From Gammaproteobacteria bacterium (GTDB taxonomy: Bacteria > Pseudomonadota > Gammaproteobacteria > Chromatiales > Chromatiaceae): DNA of 64,000 nucleotides. The stretch is from NCBI GenBank assembly GCA_024227135.1, contig JAAELC010000235.1, forward strand, positions 57,761 through 121,760, written 5' to 3'. Under the pieces are notes generated by a model that was not told the origin of the DNA, did not search any database, and saw only the letters and a list, made by a program, of their open reading frames with translations. Positions within the stretch are counted from its first letter, which is position 1, and every line of letters starts with the position of its first letter. Below, one piece after another: positions 1 to 9,064 of the stretch. Both the position numbers and the translations under genes were made by a program.

Positions 1-90
1 CCTGAAAACAGACTGCCCCAGCGACTGACAAGCGCCTGGAAACGGTTTGTTTCTCTGGATCCCATAGCCTCACAACGGGGAGAGACGTAG
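1..90 (+). CDS. possible C-terminal tail of an upstream gene (partial)
   Basis: Frame 1 is open from the window edge to a TAG at 88-90, giving about 29 residues ending in IASQRGET. The stop lies one base before the aclB ATG, a spacing typical of translationally coupled operon genes, and the aclB ribosome binding site would lie inside this tail. The other two forward frames close within 30 bases. The tail is too short to assign a family, and chance openness cannot be excluded. Confidence 0.35.
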   Translation, partial: PENRLPQRLTSAWKRFVSLDPIASQRGET

Positions 91-91
91 G

Positions 92-1369
92 ATGCAGATC
101 ACCGGAATGTCGTGGGGAGCCAAGCTCCTCAATTACGTTGGCTATCCGACACCAGAAGTACTGGGGCCGGATGCGACCAGAGAGCAGATCAAAGGCCTGA
201 TCGACAAGTATGGCCAGATTCTGATCAAACCTGTTTTCAAAGGTGGCGTCGGGAAGAAGGGAAAGGCCGGGTTGATTGGCTTCGCCAGCGACGTAGACAC
301 CGCCATGCGCGAAAAGGAGCGGCTGTTTTTCGTAGAGCACCAGGTAGGGAACATCCGCGCCAAATCGGACGGTGTTACGTTCGAAGGCGCGATTCCCGCT
401 GAGCATGAGATCTATGTATCGATCACGGACGACACGCACTACAGGGCACCCACGCTGACCATCACTCATCACGGCGGCGTGGACATCGAAGAGCTGGCAC
501 CCAATCAGATTGCCACCATCCCATTCGACGCGCTGACAGGATTCAAGGGGTTCATCGTTGCCAATGCCCTTGACCGGATCCACGCCCCCAAGGAGATTAT
601 CAGCCCGCTGGTTCAGAATCTTCCAAAACTCTGGGACCTGTTCAATAACTATGGCATGAGCATGCTGGAACTCAATCCCATCAGAATGATGCCGGAAAAA
701 GACCGGCTGGTCCCGGTCGCCTGTGATTTCAAGTGTAGCTTCGATACCGACGATCTACATTGGAAGCGCCTTAATCTGCCTGGCAGCCTGCAGTCTACGG
801 ACTACTCGACGTTCGAACTGGAAGTCAATGAACTGCGTACCTACCAGGGACAATCGGATGCATTCGTCATCAATGACCAGGGTACGGTAACCGCGATGAC
901 GTTTGGCGGCGGAGCCAACGCATTGGTCACGGAACTGCTGGGTGACGCAGGCACCATCTCCTCTGATTTCGGCGGTAACCCGCCGTATAAGAAAATGTAT
1001 GACATCAGCAGCATTGTCTACAAACACTGGCTCGGACAGAGCAACGTCCTGTTTATCATTGGTGGAAAAGCCAACAATACCGACATTTACAATACCTTCA
1101 GGGCAATGGGGGATGCGTTACGGGACTACTTCAACAAGTACGGTCCCAAACCCTTGTTTGTCGTAGTGGGAAGAGGCGGCCCCAACCTGATTCGAGGCAT
1201 GGCTTATATGAAAGATGTGCTGGACGGCCTGGGTATTCCATATCGTATGTTCGGTCACGATTCATCTATCAGCGGCGTTGTGAACTACGCAAAGGCGATA
1301 GATGACTGGATGCGCGAGGGCGGATACAAAGAAGTTGCCAGGACGATGGGACTGGAAAGCGTGCAATGA
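92..1369 (+). CDS. aclB: ATP citrate lyase, ATP-grasp (beta) subunit
   Basis: Encodes 425 residues matching the N-terminal, citryl-CoA synthetase beta-like part of ATP citrate lyase. The enzyme cleaves citrate with ATP and CoA to acetyl-CoA and oxaloacetate in the cytoplasm, the key step of the reductive TCA cycle. The N-terminal half is an ATP-grasp fold (IKPVFKGGVGKKGKAGL near residues 45-62); the C-terminal part carries FGGGANALVTELLGDAG and a Rossmann-like CoA-ligase/citrate-binding segment with VVVGRGGPNLIRG. The length fits the separate bacterial AclB or residues 1-425 of the fused animal enzyme. The start is preceded by a purine-rich GGGGAGAG. The partner subunit follows after 150 bp in the same direction, so co-transcription is likely. 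The family is clear; use in CO2 fixation is inferred. Confidence 0.93.
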   Translation: MQITGMSWGAKLLNYVGYPTPEVLGPDATREQIKGLIDKYGQILIKPVFKGGVGKKGKAGLIGFASDVDTAMREKERLFFVEHQVGNIRAKSDGVTFEGAIPAEHEIYVSITDDTHYRAPTLTITHHGGVDIEELAPNQIATIPFDALTGFKGFIVANALDRIHAPKEIISPLVQNLPKLWDLFNNYGMSMLELNPIRMMPEKDRLVPVACDFKCSFDTDDLHWKRLNLPGSLQSTDYSTFELEVNELRTYQGQSDAFVINDQGTVTAMTFGGGANALVTELLGDAGTISSDFGGNPPYKKMYDISSIVYKHWLGQSNVLFIIGGKANNTDIYNTFRAMGDALRDYFNKYGPKPLFVVVGRGGPNLIRGMAYMKDVLDGLGIPYRMFGHDSSISGVVNYAKAIDDWMREGGYKEVARTMGLESVQ

Positions 1370-1520
1370 GCTCAAGAGCCTGCTGCCGAAGAGCCCGCCA
1401 TTCATAATCAGGGCACCTGCAGGGGCAAAAAGCTGGGAGTCGTTCTCTCGAAAGACAACCAGATACTAAACACATATTCTGCTGACACGCCGTTTCAACG
1501 GTATAGCACTGGGGAAAATC

Positions 1521-4283
1521 ATGGCCAGTTCATCGTTTCATCGCAATGACTATCTACGCCCCAAAGGCCTGGATGCCTTTAAACATTACTATGTGGGCAT
1601 CGACTCCCTCGGGGAGCTGGCAACCACAGACGACAGGGTCTGTGTGCTGAATATCCTGGGGAGCGAAAGTCGCTCGGTTACACCGACGAGTCATGTCTAC
1701 TCGGGTGGCAATATTATCTGCGGCACTCAGCCGGGGCGGTCAGGATCCGCTCTGAAAACGGAAATTGGGGATATCCCAGTGTATAACACGGTGGTGGAGG
1801 CCATGGACGCCGGACACCGGTTCAATGTAGCTGTCGTCTACGTTCCACCGGCCGGTGTTAAGGATGCGGTCATCGAAGCCATCAGGGTCAACCCCAAACT
1901 CGACAAAGTCGTTATATTGACCGAAAAGGTTTCACTCAGCGATGCTCGGATCATTCGCCAGTACGGGCAACAACAGGGAGTGGATATTTTCGGCGGAAAC
2001 TGCCTCGGCCTGGCAGACGCTCACCACGGCGTGCGCATCGGGGGCGCCCTTGGCGGCAGTCATCCTGAAGAATCGCTGGTACCGGGTTCGATAGCCATCT
2101 ACTCCAACTCAGGAAACTTCACGACAACCATTGCCGTCTACCTGTTGACCGCAGGTTGGGGTACGACCGTCTCATTCTCCTCGGGTAAAGATGTCTATAT
2201 CCATTTTGCAGCACCGGAGTTCACTCATGCCCTGCACAATGACCGGCGCAGCCGTGCTGCGGTCATGTACATCGAGCCCGGCGGGTACTACGAACAAGAC
2301 CTGATTTTCCACAAGCCGGTGGTCGCCTGTGTCGTCGGCCGCTGGAAAGATCGCCTGACCAAGGCCTGCGGTCACGCCGGCGCGATTGCCGGCAGCGGGG
2401 ACAACGCGAGTGCCAAAGAACGCTGGTTCATGGAGAAATTAGGGGTGGACGATCTCTTCACTACTGATAACCCGGTGTGCTCTGCAAAGGGTGCGGTGGT
2501 TACCAATATCGCAGATATTCCTGCGGCCATGACGGCGGTCATGTCTCTGAGCGGTTTCATCCCGGACTTCGAACCGAAGGGTGATTTATCCCTCAAGTGC
2601 TGGTTTGCCGACGATACCGACATCGAACTGCCCGCTGACCTGGATATCGAGACGGTCGAGGCCATATCCCCCTACCGCGAGCAGATTGGGATCGTCAATC
2701 GTCAGGTCGGTGTTATTTTACCCCGGCAATCCATGAAAGACGCCTCCGGTGCTTCGATGATGGACCCCAAGACACAGGTCAGCCGATTGCAGGGGGTCAG
2801 TGTACTCGATGCCGCCACTCACAGTTATGAAGACAACCTGGTTATGTCAGTCATCAGGGAGTATCCCGATGAGAACGGACTGGCCCTGGCGAACGTGGCA
2901 CTGAATGCTTACGTGAATCTTCACGGTACCCCGATGCTGGATGCCGCCGCGGCAGCCCGCCGGTTCGAAAACAGCCCCAACACCGTTCTTTGTTCCGCTG
3001 TCAGCATTCTGGGACCCGGTGCAATCAGCGGAGCACAGGAAGCGGTGCGAGCCCTGCTAGATCTGTTCCGGGATGCCGGCCTGACCAATCCCACACAGAC
3101 AGACTTCGATTTCGCCGCTGTGCTCGACAAGGCGCTGACCGGAAAGGCGATAGATACCCTGACCGCGGAAGAGCCCGAACAGCTGGCACGCAACATGCTC
3201 GAAGGAATCGAGACAAGGGGCGCCTCGTCAGTATTCGTCAAGTTTCTTCATTCGCTGGAAGAGCACAGTAGCAACCACCTGACCGCAGATGCGGTACTGG
3301 CTGCCATCTGCTGCCACCTGGCCTGGCACCCTATGATGCTCAAGCGGCTTTCCCAGACCACTCTGGTCAATATGCCATGGCACATGCGGGTATTCAGCAC
3401 TATGGTGGGCGCCTCGGTTAGAATCGAGAGACAGACAGAACAGGCTTTCGGGGGTGTTCCCAACCTGGAGCTGATTAATGAATGGAGCTTTACAGAAACC
3501 GCCTTTCTGGCCTTGCTGGCCCACCGCCCCAGTGAAGATGAGCTGTTCGCATTTTCCATACTCATCGGACTCACTGTCACCAATGGTCCGGGAACGATTT
3601 CCGCCCAGGGTGCAAAAGGAGCCGTAGCCGCCGATGGTCCCGAGGCCCCCGAGCGCGTGCAGATCAATAAGGCCTATGCGGGATTTCTCACCCATACCGG
3701 CTATGCCCATGGGGGTAATGGTTTCGAGGCGATGCGCTTTCTCATCGAGCGCTTTGGTAAGTCATCGTTGCAGGATCCGGGTGATCCCGATCACGGCCTT
3801 GATCTGGAGAGCATCGCAGCAGCCTACGCCAAGGAGTACAAGACCTACAAAACTTCGGCCAAAGCGGCTGGAAATCTTTCCTACGCCAAGATTCCCTGTG
3901 TCAATCATCCAATCTTCAAAGACAAGGAAATCAACTACGATCCGCGAGAGGTATATGTTCATGAACTCTTCGAGAAGCGAGGCAGCTACAATCTGTTTCA
4001 TGAGTTTTATCATGAACTTGTCAAGGCGCTGGCTGCTTACGGTGTCAGCCGCAACGTCTATTGTGTGAACGTGGACGCCGTCATTGCAGTCATTCTCCTC
4101 AAAATGCTGTGGAAGCCTTTCGTGTCAGGAGAGTTGGACGACCGGTTCCTGGAGTATGGTGCGTTCACTACTTTCGTATACGGCCGGATAGCCGGTGATG
4201 CGGCAGAGATAGAGGATCACACCAATCGGGGTCGCAATATGGATACCCGAACTGCTGCAAGCAAGTGCCAGTTTGTAAGCTGA
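1521..4283 (+). CDS. aclA: ATP citrate lyase, citryl-CoA ligase/lyase (alpha) subunit, long form
   Basis: Encodes 920 residues. The first ~340 resemble the succinyl-CoA synthetase alpha fold, with a CoA-binding domain and the phospho-histidine motif GHAGA (His285). The rest is a citrate-synthase-like domain carrying THTGYAHGGNGFEAM, as in the lyase half of ATP citrate lyase. Green sulfur bacterial AclA is about 600 residues, so this protein carries roughly 300 extra residues. I recall such long alpha subunits from the divergent (type II) enzymes of the Riftia symbiont and Magnetococcus, which supports the host assignment. It should form a heteromer with the upstream AclB. A GC-rich hairpin follows about 50 bp after the stop. 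Identity is firm; the long-form class is from memory. Confidence 0.92.
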   Translation: MASSSFHRNDYLRPKGLDAFKHYYVGIDSLGELATTDDRVCVLNILGSESRSVTPTSHVYSGGNIICGTQPGRSGSALKTEIGDIPVYNTVVEAMDAGHRFNVAVVYVPPAGVKDAVIEAIRVNPKLDKVVILTEKVSLSDARIIRQYGQQQGVDIFGGNCLGLADAHHGVRIGGALGGSHPEESLVPGSIAIYSNSGNFTTTIAVYLLTAGWGTTVSFSSGKDVYIHFAAPEFTHALHNDRRSRAAVMYIEPGGYYEQDLIFHKPVVACVVGRWKDRLTKACGHAGAIAGSGDNASAKERWFMEKLGVDDLFTTDNPVCSAKGAVVTNIADIPAAMTAVMSLSGFIPDFEPKGDLSLKCWFADDTDIELPADLDIETVEAISPYREQIGIVNRQVGVILPRQSMKDASGASMMDPKTQVSRLQGVSVLDAATHSYEDNLVMSVIREYPDENGLALANVALNAYVNLHGTPMLDAAAAARRFENSPNTVLCSAVSILGPGAISGAQEAVRALLDLFRDAGLTNPTQTDFDFAAVLDKALTGKAIDTLTAEEPEQLARNMLEGIETRGASSVFVKFLHSLEEHSSNHLTADAVLAAICCHLAWHPMMLKRLSQTTLVNMPWHMRVFSTMVGASVRIERQTEQAFGGVPNLELINEWSFTETAFLALLAHRPSEDELFAFSILIGLTVTNGPGTISAQGAKGAVAADGPEAPERVQINKAYAGFLTHTGYAHGGNGFEAMRFLIERFGKSSLQDPGDPDHGLDLESIAAAYAKEYKTYKTSAKAAGNLSYAKIPCVNHPIFKDKEINYDPREVYVHELFEKRGSYNLFHEFYHELVKALAAYGVSRNVYCVNVDAVIAVILLKMLWKPFVSGELDDRFLEYGAFTTFVYGRIAGDAAEIEDHTNRGRNMDTRTAASKCQFVS

Positions 4284-4336
4284 CGGAACGTAACTCCTTC
4301 GATCTCAGTTTGAAACTGGACGGCATGATGCGTTTG

Positions 4337-4364
4337 GTGCGCCCCTCTATATAAAGGGGCGCAC
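4337..4364 (+). terminator. GC-rich hairpin after aclA, terminator-like
   Basis: A perfect 10-bp stem (GTGCGCCCCT / AGGGGCGCAC) encloses an 8-base loop CTATATAA, 53 bp past the aclA stop. There is no long U-run after it, so it may end transcription weakly or stabilise the mRNA 3' end. Confidence 0.5.
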
Positions 4365-4558
4365 TAATTCGAAAGACACAGAGCAAGTTGCATTCTGCAT
4401 TTTAATCGGGGTTCCCCGAAGCCATTCTCAAACATCACAGCACCAGCAAACAAACCCTGTATCCGAACTGAATGTGTACACAGAAACCGGCACAAGGCCG
4501 CAGACACTCTGGTCTGGTATGATTGCATCCGCGCACAGCCAATAACAAGGAACAACCT

Positions 4559-5746
4559 ATGTACGAAAGAGAAGAGAACCCCAGAAACGTAACCAAGGCG
4601 GACCTGGTAGTAGGACTCGCTTCTTACATGGAAGCAGATAATATCGATTATCCGACAGCCCAGGCGGACAAAGGTCTGAAACAGTACTATGGGGATAAAT
4701 CTTCAGTCATTGTCAATTGTGACAATGCTTCGCCTGACGGTACGGAACAGGTCTTCCTCGGAACCACCACCGAAACCCCGAAAATCTACATAACCACACC
4801 ACCTGATACTCCGGGCAAAGGCTACAACTTTGAGAACATGTTTCGCAAACTGCTTGAGCTGGACGGAGAGGCTCTGGTTTGTATCGATTCCGACCTGGAG
4901 AGTGTGACTCCCAAGTGGGTGAAGTATCTGGCAGAACCGGTGATGGAAGGCTACGATTTTGTGGCTCCTCTCTACTCTCGCCACAAATACGACGGCACCA
5001 TCACCAACAACCTGACATTTCCACTCGTGTACGGACTGCTGGGCAAGAATATACGACAGCCCATTGGTGGTGATTTCGCTTTGTCCAAAAGATTTGCAGA
5101 ACACCTCGTCTGCCAACCCTGGCATCGAACGACGGAAGAGTACGGTGTGGACATTTTCATGACCCTGAATGCCGTCCTTGGAGGATTCAAATGCTGTAAT
5201 ACAGGGCTTGGCGCGAAAATTCACAAACCCAGTGCGCCCAAGCTCGGGCAGATGTTCATCCAGGTGGTGAGTACCGCATTCCTGACCATCATCAAGAACG
5301 TACACCTCTGGAAGGAAGTGTCCGAAGTGGAGCAGCAGAAGCTGTTCGGCCTTCAGGAACTCGATAAGCCCCAGGATTTAACCATAGACCGGGAAGCTAT
5401 TGAGAAGCAGGCAAGGATTGGTTTCTTCCAGTCCCAATCCTGTCTGGAAAAAGTTCTCTCAGCTGACCTTTACTCCCACTACGTAAAAATGTTCGAGGAC
5501 GGCCCGATAGAGATCACGGCCGAGGAGTGGGCGACGACCGTATACGACATGATCAGTGCCTATAAATCCATGGGCAATATGATCAGTGTCATCGAATCAT
5601 TAAAGGGACTCTATTTTGGTCGCGCCCTGACATTCATGAATCAGACTTGGAAAATGAGTTCTGAAAAAGCAGAGAAGGAGATACTGGCACAGGCCGAAAT
5701 TTTCTTCCAGCAGAGAGATTATTTGATTAAAAAGATCGACAACTGA
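4559..5746 (+). CDS. GT-A glycosyltransferase, mannosylglycerate synthase / GT81-like
   Basis: The 395-residue product starts at the ATG at 4559, behind AAGGAACAACCT. It has a GT-A fold signature: an N-terminal VGLASYMEADNI strand, PGKG at 85-88, a DxD metal/nucleotide-sugar motif in CIDSDLES (Asp110-Asp112), QPIGGDFALS near 167 and EYGVDIFMTLN near 194. This motif order resembles mannosylglycerate synthase (GT78) and glucosyl-3-phosphoglycerate synthase (GT81), which move a sugar onto glycerate or 3-phosphoglycerate. No signal peptide or membrane segment is visible, so it is probably cytoplasmic. It lies about 2 kb from a convincing gpgS-phosphatase pair, suggesting a role in the same osmolyte family. 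Donor and acceptor cannot be told from sequence. Confidence 0.75.
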   Translation: MYEREENPRNVTKADLVVGLASYMEADNIDYPTAQADKGLKQYYGDKSSVIVNCDNASPDGTEQVFLGTTTETPKIYITTPPDTPGKGYNFENMFRKLLELDGEALVCIDSDLESVTPKWVKYLAEPVMEGYDFVAPLYSRHKYDGTITNNLTFPLVYGLLGKNIRQPIGGDFALSKRFAEHLVCQPWHRTTEEYGVDIFMTLNAVLGGFKCCNTGLGAKIHKPSAPKLGQMFIQVVSTAFLTIIKNVHLWKEVSEVEQQKLFGLQELDKPQDLTIDREAIEKQARIGFFQSQSCLEKVLSADLYSHYVKMFEDGPIEITAEEWATTVYDMISAYKSMGNMISVIESLKGLYFGRALTFMNQTWKMSSEKAEKEILAQAEIFFQQRDYLIKKIDN

Positions 5747-5921
5747 AGCGTTTTCCCCAACTGGGGCTGTCCTGAGCCTGAGAGTTCAGTCATTAATCCC
5801 AAGGCAGGCACAGGAGGTAGCTTACCCCCTGTGTCCGCAGACAATGCTGGCCTGCCCCATACCCCGTAGTACTCCCCATACTCCCCGGATTTCACTGATT
5901 ACTGAGCCAGGCCAGGAAAAT

Positions 5922-6602
5922 TTACAACGTATTCTTGGTCTGCCTGTTCTCGAGATAGAAGATGTGCTGCCCGATTCTATCCCCCTGAAGCAGGATCTTG
6001 CTCCAATAAGGCGTCGCATAGGTAGCGTGGTACCAGAGCGCACCGCCAGTGGTATCCTCCAGGTTTCCCGCGTAGATCTCCCGTGCCAATCGTAGCGACT
6101 GTTTCCAGGCTTTCCGATCTACCGGCTTATCTGACAAACCATCGCACCACCAGGAGAACTGACAGCGGTGAAGCCGCTTTTGACCACCCTGCTGGACGAC
6201 CCTGCACACTGAATCCGGGTACTTGGGGTGGGCAACCCTATTCATTACGACATGACCTACAGCCTGTTGACCGCTTTCCGGCTCACTGCGTGCTTCAAAG
6301 TAAATATTTAAAGCCATGCAATGTACTTCATTCTCTAATTCAGTACTGGAAACCTTCTTTTCCTGGCCCGTGACGGAAGTGATCTCGGAAGAGACTGGGG
6401 TTTCGACAGTCTCTCGATCAACGACGCTTTCCATGGCAGGCTTTAAATCCGCTGCCTGCACAGTCTCGACTCCAGATAATCCAGACAGTAAAAGGACAAG
6501 AACAACAGGCAGACAACCGCGGAGCCAGCCAGGCGCTGCACCTGTTATCCCGGTTGAAAACCCTTGCTTTGGAATATTTGACGTGATCCTCACGAGTACC
6601 AC
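5922..6602 (-). CDS. SleB-type cell wall hydrolase (Hydrolase_2 family)
   Basis: A 226-residue protein beginning at a GTG. Residues ~28-50 form a hydrophobic segment (PVVLVLLLSGLSG) followed by VQAADLK, consistent with a signal peptide and export. The C-terminal ~140 residues contain the Hydrolase_2/SleB pattern: CMALNIYFEARSEPESGQ, VGHVVMNRVAHPKYPDSVC, CQFSWWCDG, and a late GGALWYHATYATPYW. Family members cleave peptidoglycan as spore-cortex lytic enzymes in Bacillus or general wall hydrolases in proteobacteria. Neighbours do not suggest a specific role. The precise start is uncertain because the region before the hydrophobic segment is unusually long for a signal peptide. Confidence 0.85.
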   Translation of the reverse strand: MVLVRITSNIPKQGFSTGITGAAPGWLRGCLPVVLVLLLSGLSGVETVQAADLKPAMESVVDRETVETPVSSEITSVTGQEKKVSSTELENEVHCMALNIYFEARSEPESGQQAVGHVVMNRVAHPKYPDSVCRVVQQGGQKRLHRCQFSWWCDGLSDKPVDRKAWKQSLRLAREIYAGNLEDTTGGALWYHATYATPYWSKILLQGDRIGQHIFYLENRQTKNTL

Positions 6603-6836
6603 TCCCTGCCAATACCTCGTTAATCATCAAAGATATTGCGCTTAATTGAAAACCGAAACCATGCCTAAGCACCAACTGTGCCAGTTTCTCTATCTTACTA
6701 ATTTTGTTGGCGTTAAAAAACGGGGATGAGTCGTTTCGCTTCTGAGTGTAAAAATAACTGACAGAATCGGTAAGGAATTCCCACCCTACCGTCAAGCGCA
6801 CGGCAGGGAAGAGGCTTGGTCAACGAACCCAAAATA

Positions 6837-6873
6837 CCAATACTCCTTCGATATGCCGATGAAGGAGTATTGG
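6837..6873. repeat. 13-bp perfect inverted repeat
   Basis: CCAATACTCCTTC at 6837-6849 is followed by an 11-base loop and its exact reverse complement at 6861-6873. AAAAAA follows at 6874 onwards on the + strand. It could be a bidirectional terminator between the wall hydrolase and the gene-poor region, or an operator; the sequence does not decide. Confidence 0.6.
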
Positions 6874-7568
6874 AAAAAACTATTCCGCTATTGAGTCCGA
6901 GGGGGTGTTTCGATTTCGGGCATCTCAAACAGTAACGGTATGAGTATTTCAGCAACCTGCACAGCGACGGTTACCGCAGCGGTGGCCCCGTAACTGCCAT
7001 CACCCACCACTACTCGCAACAAACAGGCCTGGGCCGCCCCACTCGCACCAATGACATGCATACTGGCATTGCGGATCAGGACAAAACAGGTCCCGGCCAT
7101 CAATCCCGTGAACGTGCAGTCTCCAGCGGCATCGGTCTGCCTGCTCATAACGCAGTCGCCGCTGGTTTCGTAGAGATAAACCGAGGTAGAGGCTATAGAA
7201 AGCGCGAAATTGATATCACAGATTATAGCGCCCGAAGTAACCGTGACAACGGCTCACTGGGTAGCGTTGCATGAGCCGGCTCTCGGGGTGTCGCTGCACG
7301 CCGAATGGCGTTGCCGAGATAAAACCTAATCAGGCCTTCATTGGGGACTCAGAGCCTTCACTGCTTCCTGTCTCTCACGGTAACAGCCAGACCTGGCGAC
7401 TCAGGCCGCCTCTGAATGCGGTAAAACAGCCGAATGCCCCGGAAACCTTACCATGGTCACAGTATCCATGGATTTCAATGTCACACCACAGGTATGAATC
7501 AGAGTTGAAACGGTGCCAGGATCGAGGAAAAATAACTATCCACTCTTGCTGGTGTTTCGGCCCAGGTT

Positions 7569-7659
7569 ACTCGGCTCATCCCGAGCCTCGCCTTTCGGGC
7601 TGGCGTGAAAATCTGTTCCAGACAGATTTTTCCGCGTTGAGGAAAGGTTGCATAGAATA
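7569..7659. repeat. cluster of short hairpins
   Basis: Three consecutive palindromes lie within 95 bases: CTCGG/CCGAG near 7570-7585, AAAATCTGT/ACAGATTTT at 7608-7630 with a 5-base loop, and GCATAG/CTATGC near 7649-7665. Such density without a gene suggests a dispersed repeat unit or a structured RNA. No second copy was noticed in this window. Confidence 0.4.
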
Positions 7660-7780
7660 ACTATGCACCCCTTTTGCATCCTCAGCTCCGTAAACGGTGC
7701 ATCCATGCACAACTTCTCACGCTTTGAATCTGAACCATCCCGGCGCAGCGTTGTCCCTGCTTCGCCGACAAATACCCGTA

Positions 7781-8992
7781 TCAGCTATTATCTGCCTCGA
7801 CGGCACCTTCCAGAAGCTCAAGAAAATCCGGGATCGCACTGATCACGCGGTTCCAGTTAGGAATGAAGGGCTTCTCCATGGGATTGGCGAGGAAGGTCTC
7901 ACCGGCATTTATAATGTTCTGATAGAAAAGCTCCACCGCCTTTTCTTCAGCATGACGATCCAGCGCCAACCCGTTGAACTGAGCATCACTGTGATAGGAG
8001 TCTATGAATTCCAGGGCAATGCGATAATAGGTCGCCTTAATGGCTCGAAATGTGTCGGAAGACAACACGACACCATTAGATGCCAGCTTCCGAAACAGCG
8101 TCTTGGAAATATCCAGGCTCATCTTCGACAAACCGGACTCGGGGTTATCGAAGGACAGGGACTGGTGCTTGTGGTCGTAGTTATCGGTGATATCCACCTG
8201 GCACAGATGGTTAGCTGAATAGTTCCGGTGAACCTCCGACAGCACACCAATCTCCAGTCCCCAATCACTGGGAATCCGGATATCCCTCACCACGTCGGTG
8301 CGGAAAGAAAACTCCCCTGCCAGCGGGTAACGAAAACTATCCATGTAGGTCAGGTAAGGGGTATCCCCTACCACTTGCTGAAGCGCACGAATCAAAGGCG
8401 TGACCAGTAGACGACAAACCCGTCCATTGATAGAACCGCTGGTCGTGCGGGAATAGTAGCCTTTGCAAAACTGATAGTTGAAGGCGGGGTTCGCAACAGG
8501 ATAGATTAATCTCGCCAGCAACTCCCGGTCATATGTCACGATGTCACAATCGTGCAAAGCAACCGATTTAGCCCGCTCTGACGCCAGTATATAGCCATAG
8601 CAATACCAGACGTTCCTACCTTTCCCCATCTCATTCGGAGCGAGCCCCAAATCCTTGAGTTTCTGATCCAATGCCATCAACCTGGGACCATCCTGCCAGA
8701 GAATGCGATGGCGCTGGGGCAGTTGGCCAAAATACTCCCTGGCATGTTTGAACTGCTTTTCGTCAGCCCTGTCCAGCCCGATAACGATTTCACTGAGATA
8801 GGGAACTTTGCAAAGTTCCTGGATAATGTTCTCGAGAGCCGGGCCTTGCAGTTCAGAATAGAGGGATGGCAAAACCAGGGACATGGGTCGGACTCGGGAA
8901 AAATCGAGCAACTCCTGTTCCATTTCTTCCAGTGAGCGTTTACGAAGATGATGAAGCGTCGTAATCACACCATTCTGAAAAAAATCACTCAT
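7781..8992 (-). CDS. gpgS: glucosyl-3-phosphoglycerate synthase (GT81)
   Basis: A 403-residue GT-A glycosyltransferase expected to transfer glucose from an NDP-glucose to 3-phosphoglycerate, giving glucosyl-3-phosphoglycerate, precursor of the osmolyte glucosylglycerate. Signatures are LPSLYSEL near 41, MGKGRN near 122-127, the metal-binding DxD in HDCDIVTYD (Asp148-Asp150) and the family-typical YPLAGEFSF near 222-230, followed by WGLEIGVLSEV. Length fits bacterial GpgS. A phosphatase gene of the matching pathway lies just upstream on the same strand with a 72-bp gap, so the two are probably co-transcribed. A start a few codons in cannot be excluded. The donor (UDP- or GDP-glucose) is not visible from sequence. 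Confidence 0.88.
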   Translation of the reverse strand: MSDFFQNGVITTLHHLRKRSLEEMEQELLDFSRVRPMSLVLPSLYSELQGPALENIIQELCKVPYLSEIVIGLDRADEKQFKHAREYFGQLPQRHRILWQDGPRLMALDQKLKDLGLAPNEMGKGRNVWYCYGYILASERAKSVALHDCDIVTYDRELLARLIYPVANPAFNYQFCKGYYSRTTSGSINGRVCRLLVTPLIRALQQVVGDTPYLTYMDSFRYPLAGEFSFRTDVVRDIRIPSDWGLEIGVLSEVHRNYSANHLCQVDITDNYDHKHQSLSFDNPESGLSKMSLDISKTLFRKLASNGVVLSSDTFRAIKATYYRIALEFIDSYHSDAQFNGLALDRHAEEKAVELFYQNIINAGETFLANPMEKPFIPNWNRVISAIPDFLELLEGAVEADNS

Positions 8993-9064
8993 AACATCAC
9001 CCTCCCCATAGATCCTGAATTAAAGAAACTCGCCATGGATTACTTCCCAGTGACAATCTACGAC

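Larger units (their letters stand above)
6603..7780. other. gene-poor region of about 1.2 kb
   Basis: No open frame here has a recognisable family. The best candidate is a minus-strand frame at 6888-7148 (86 residues, alanine/valine-rich centre) whose stop lies 15 bp before a 13-bp perfect hairpin that could terminate it, but codon use and similarity are unconvincing. The region holds several strong inverted repeats, listed separately. It may be a decayed locus or a long intergenic spacer. Confidence 0.5.

Noticed and set aside
7271..7660. 129-codon + strand open frame in the gene-poor region
   Set aside because: Sequence has no family pattern and runs through several palindromes; it looks like chance openness.
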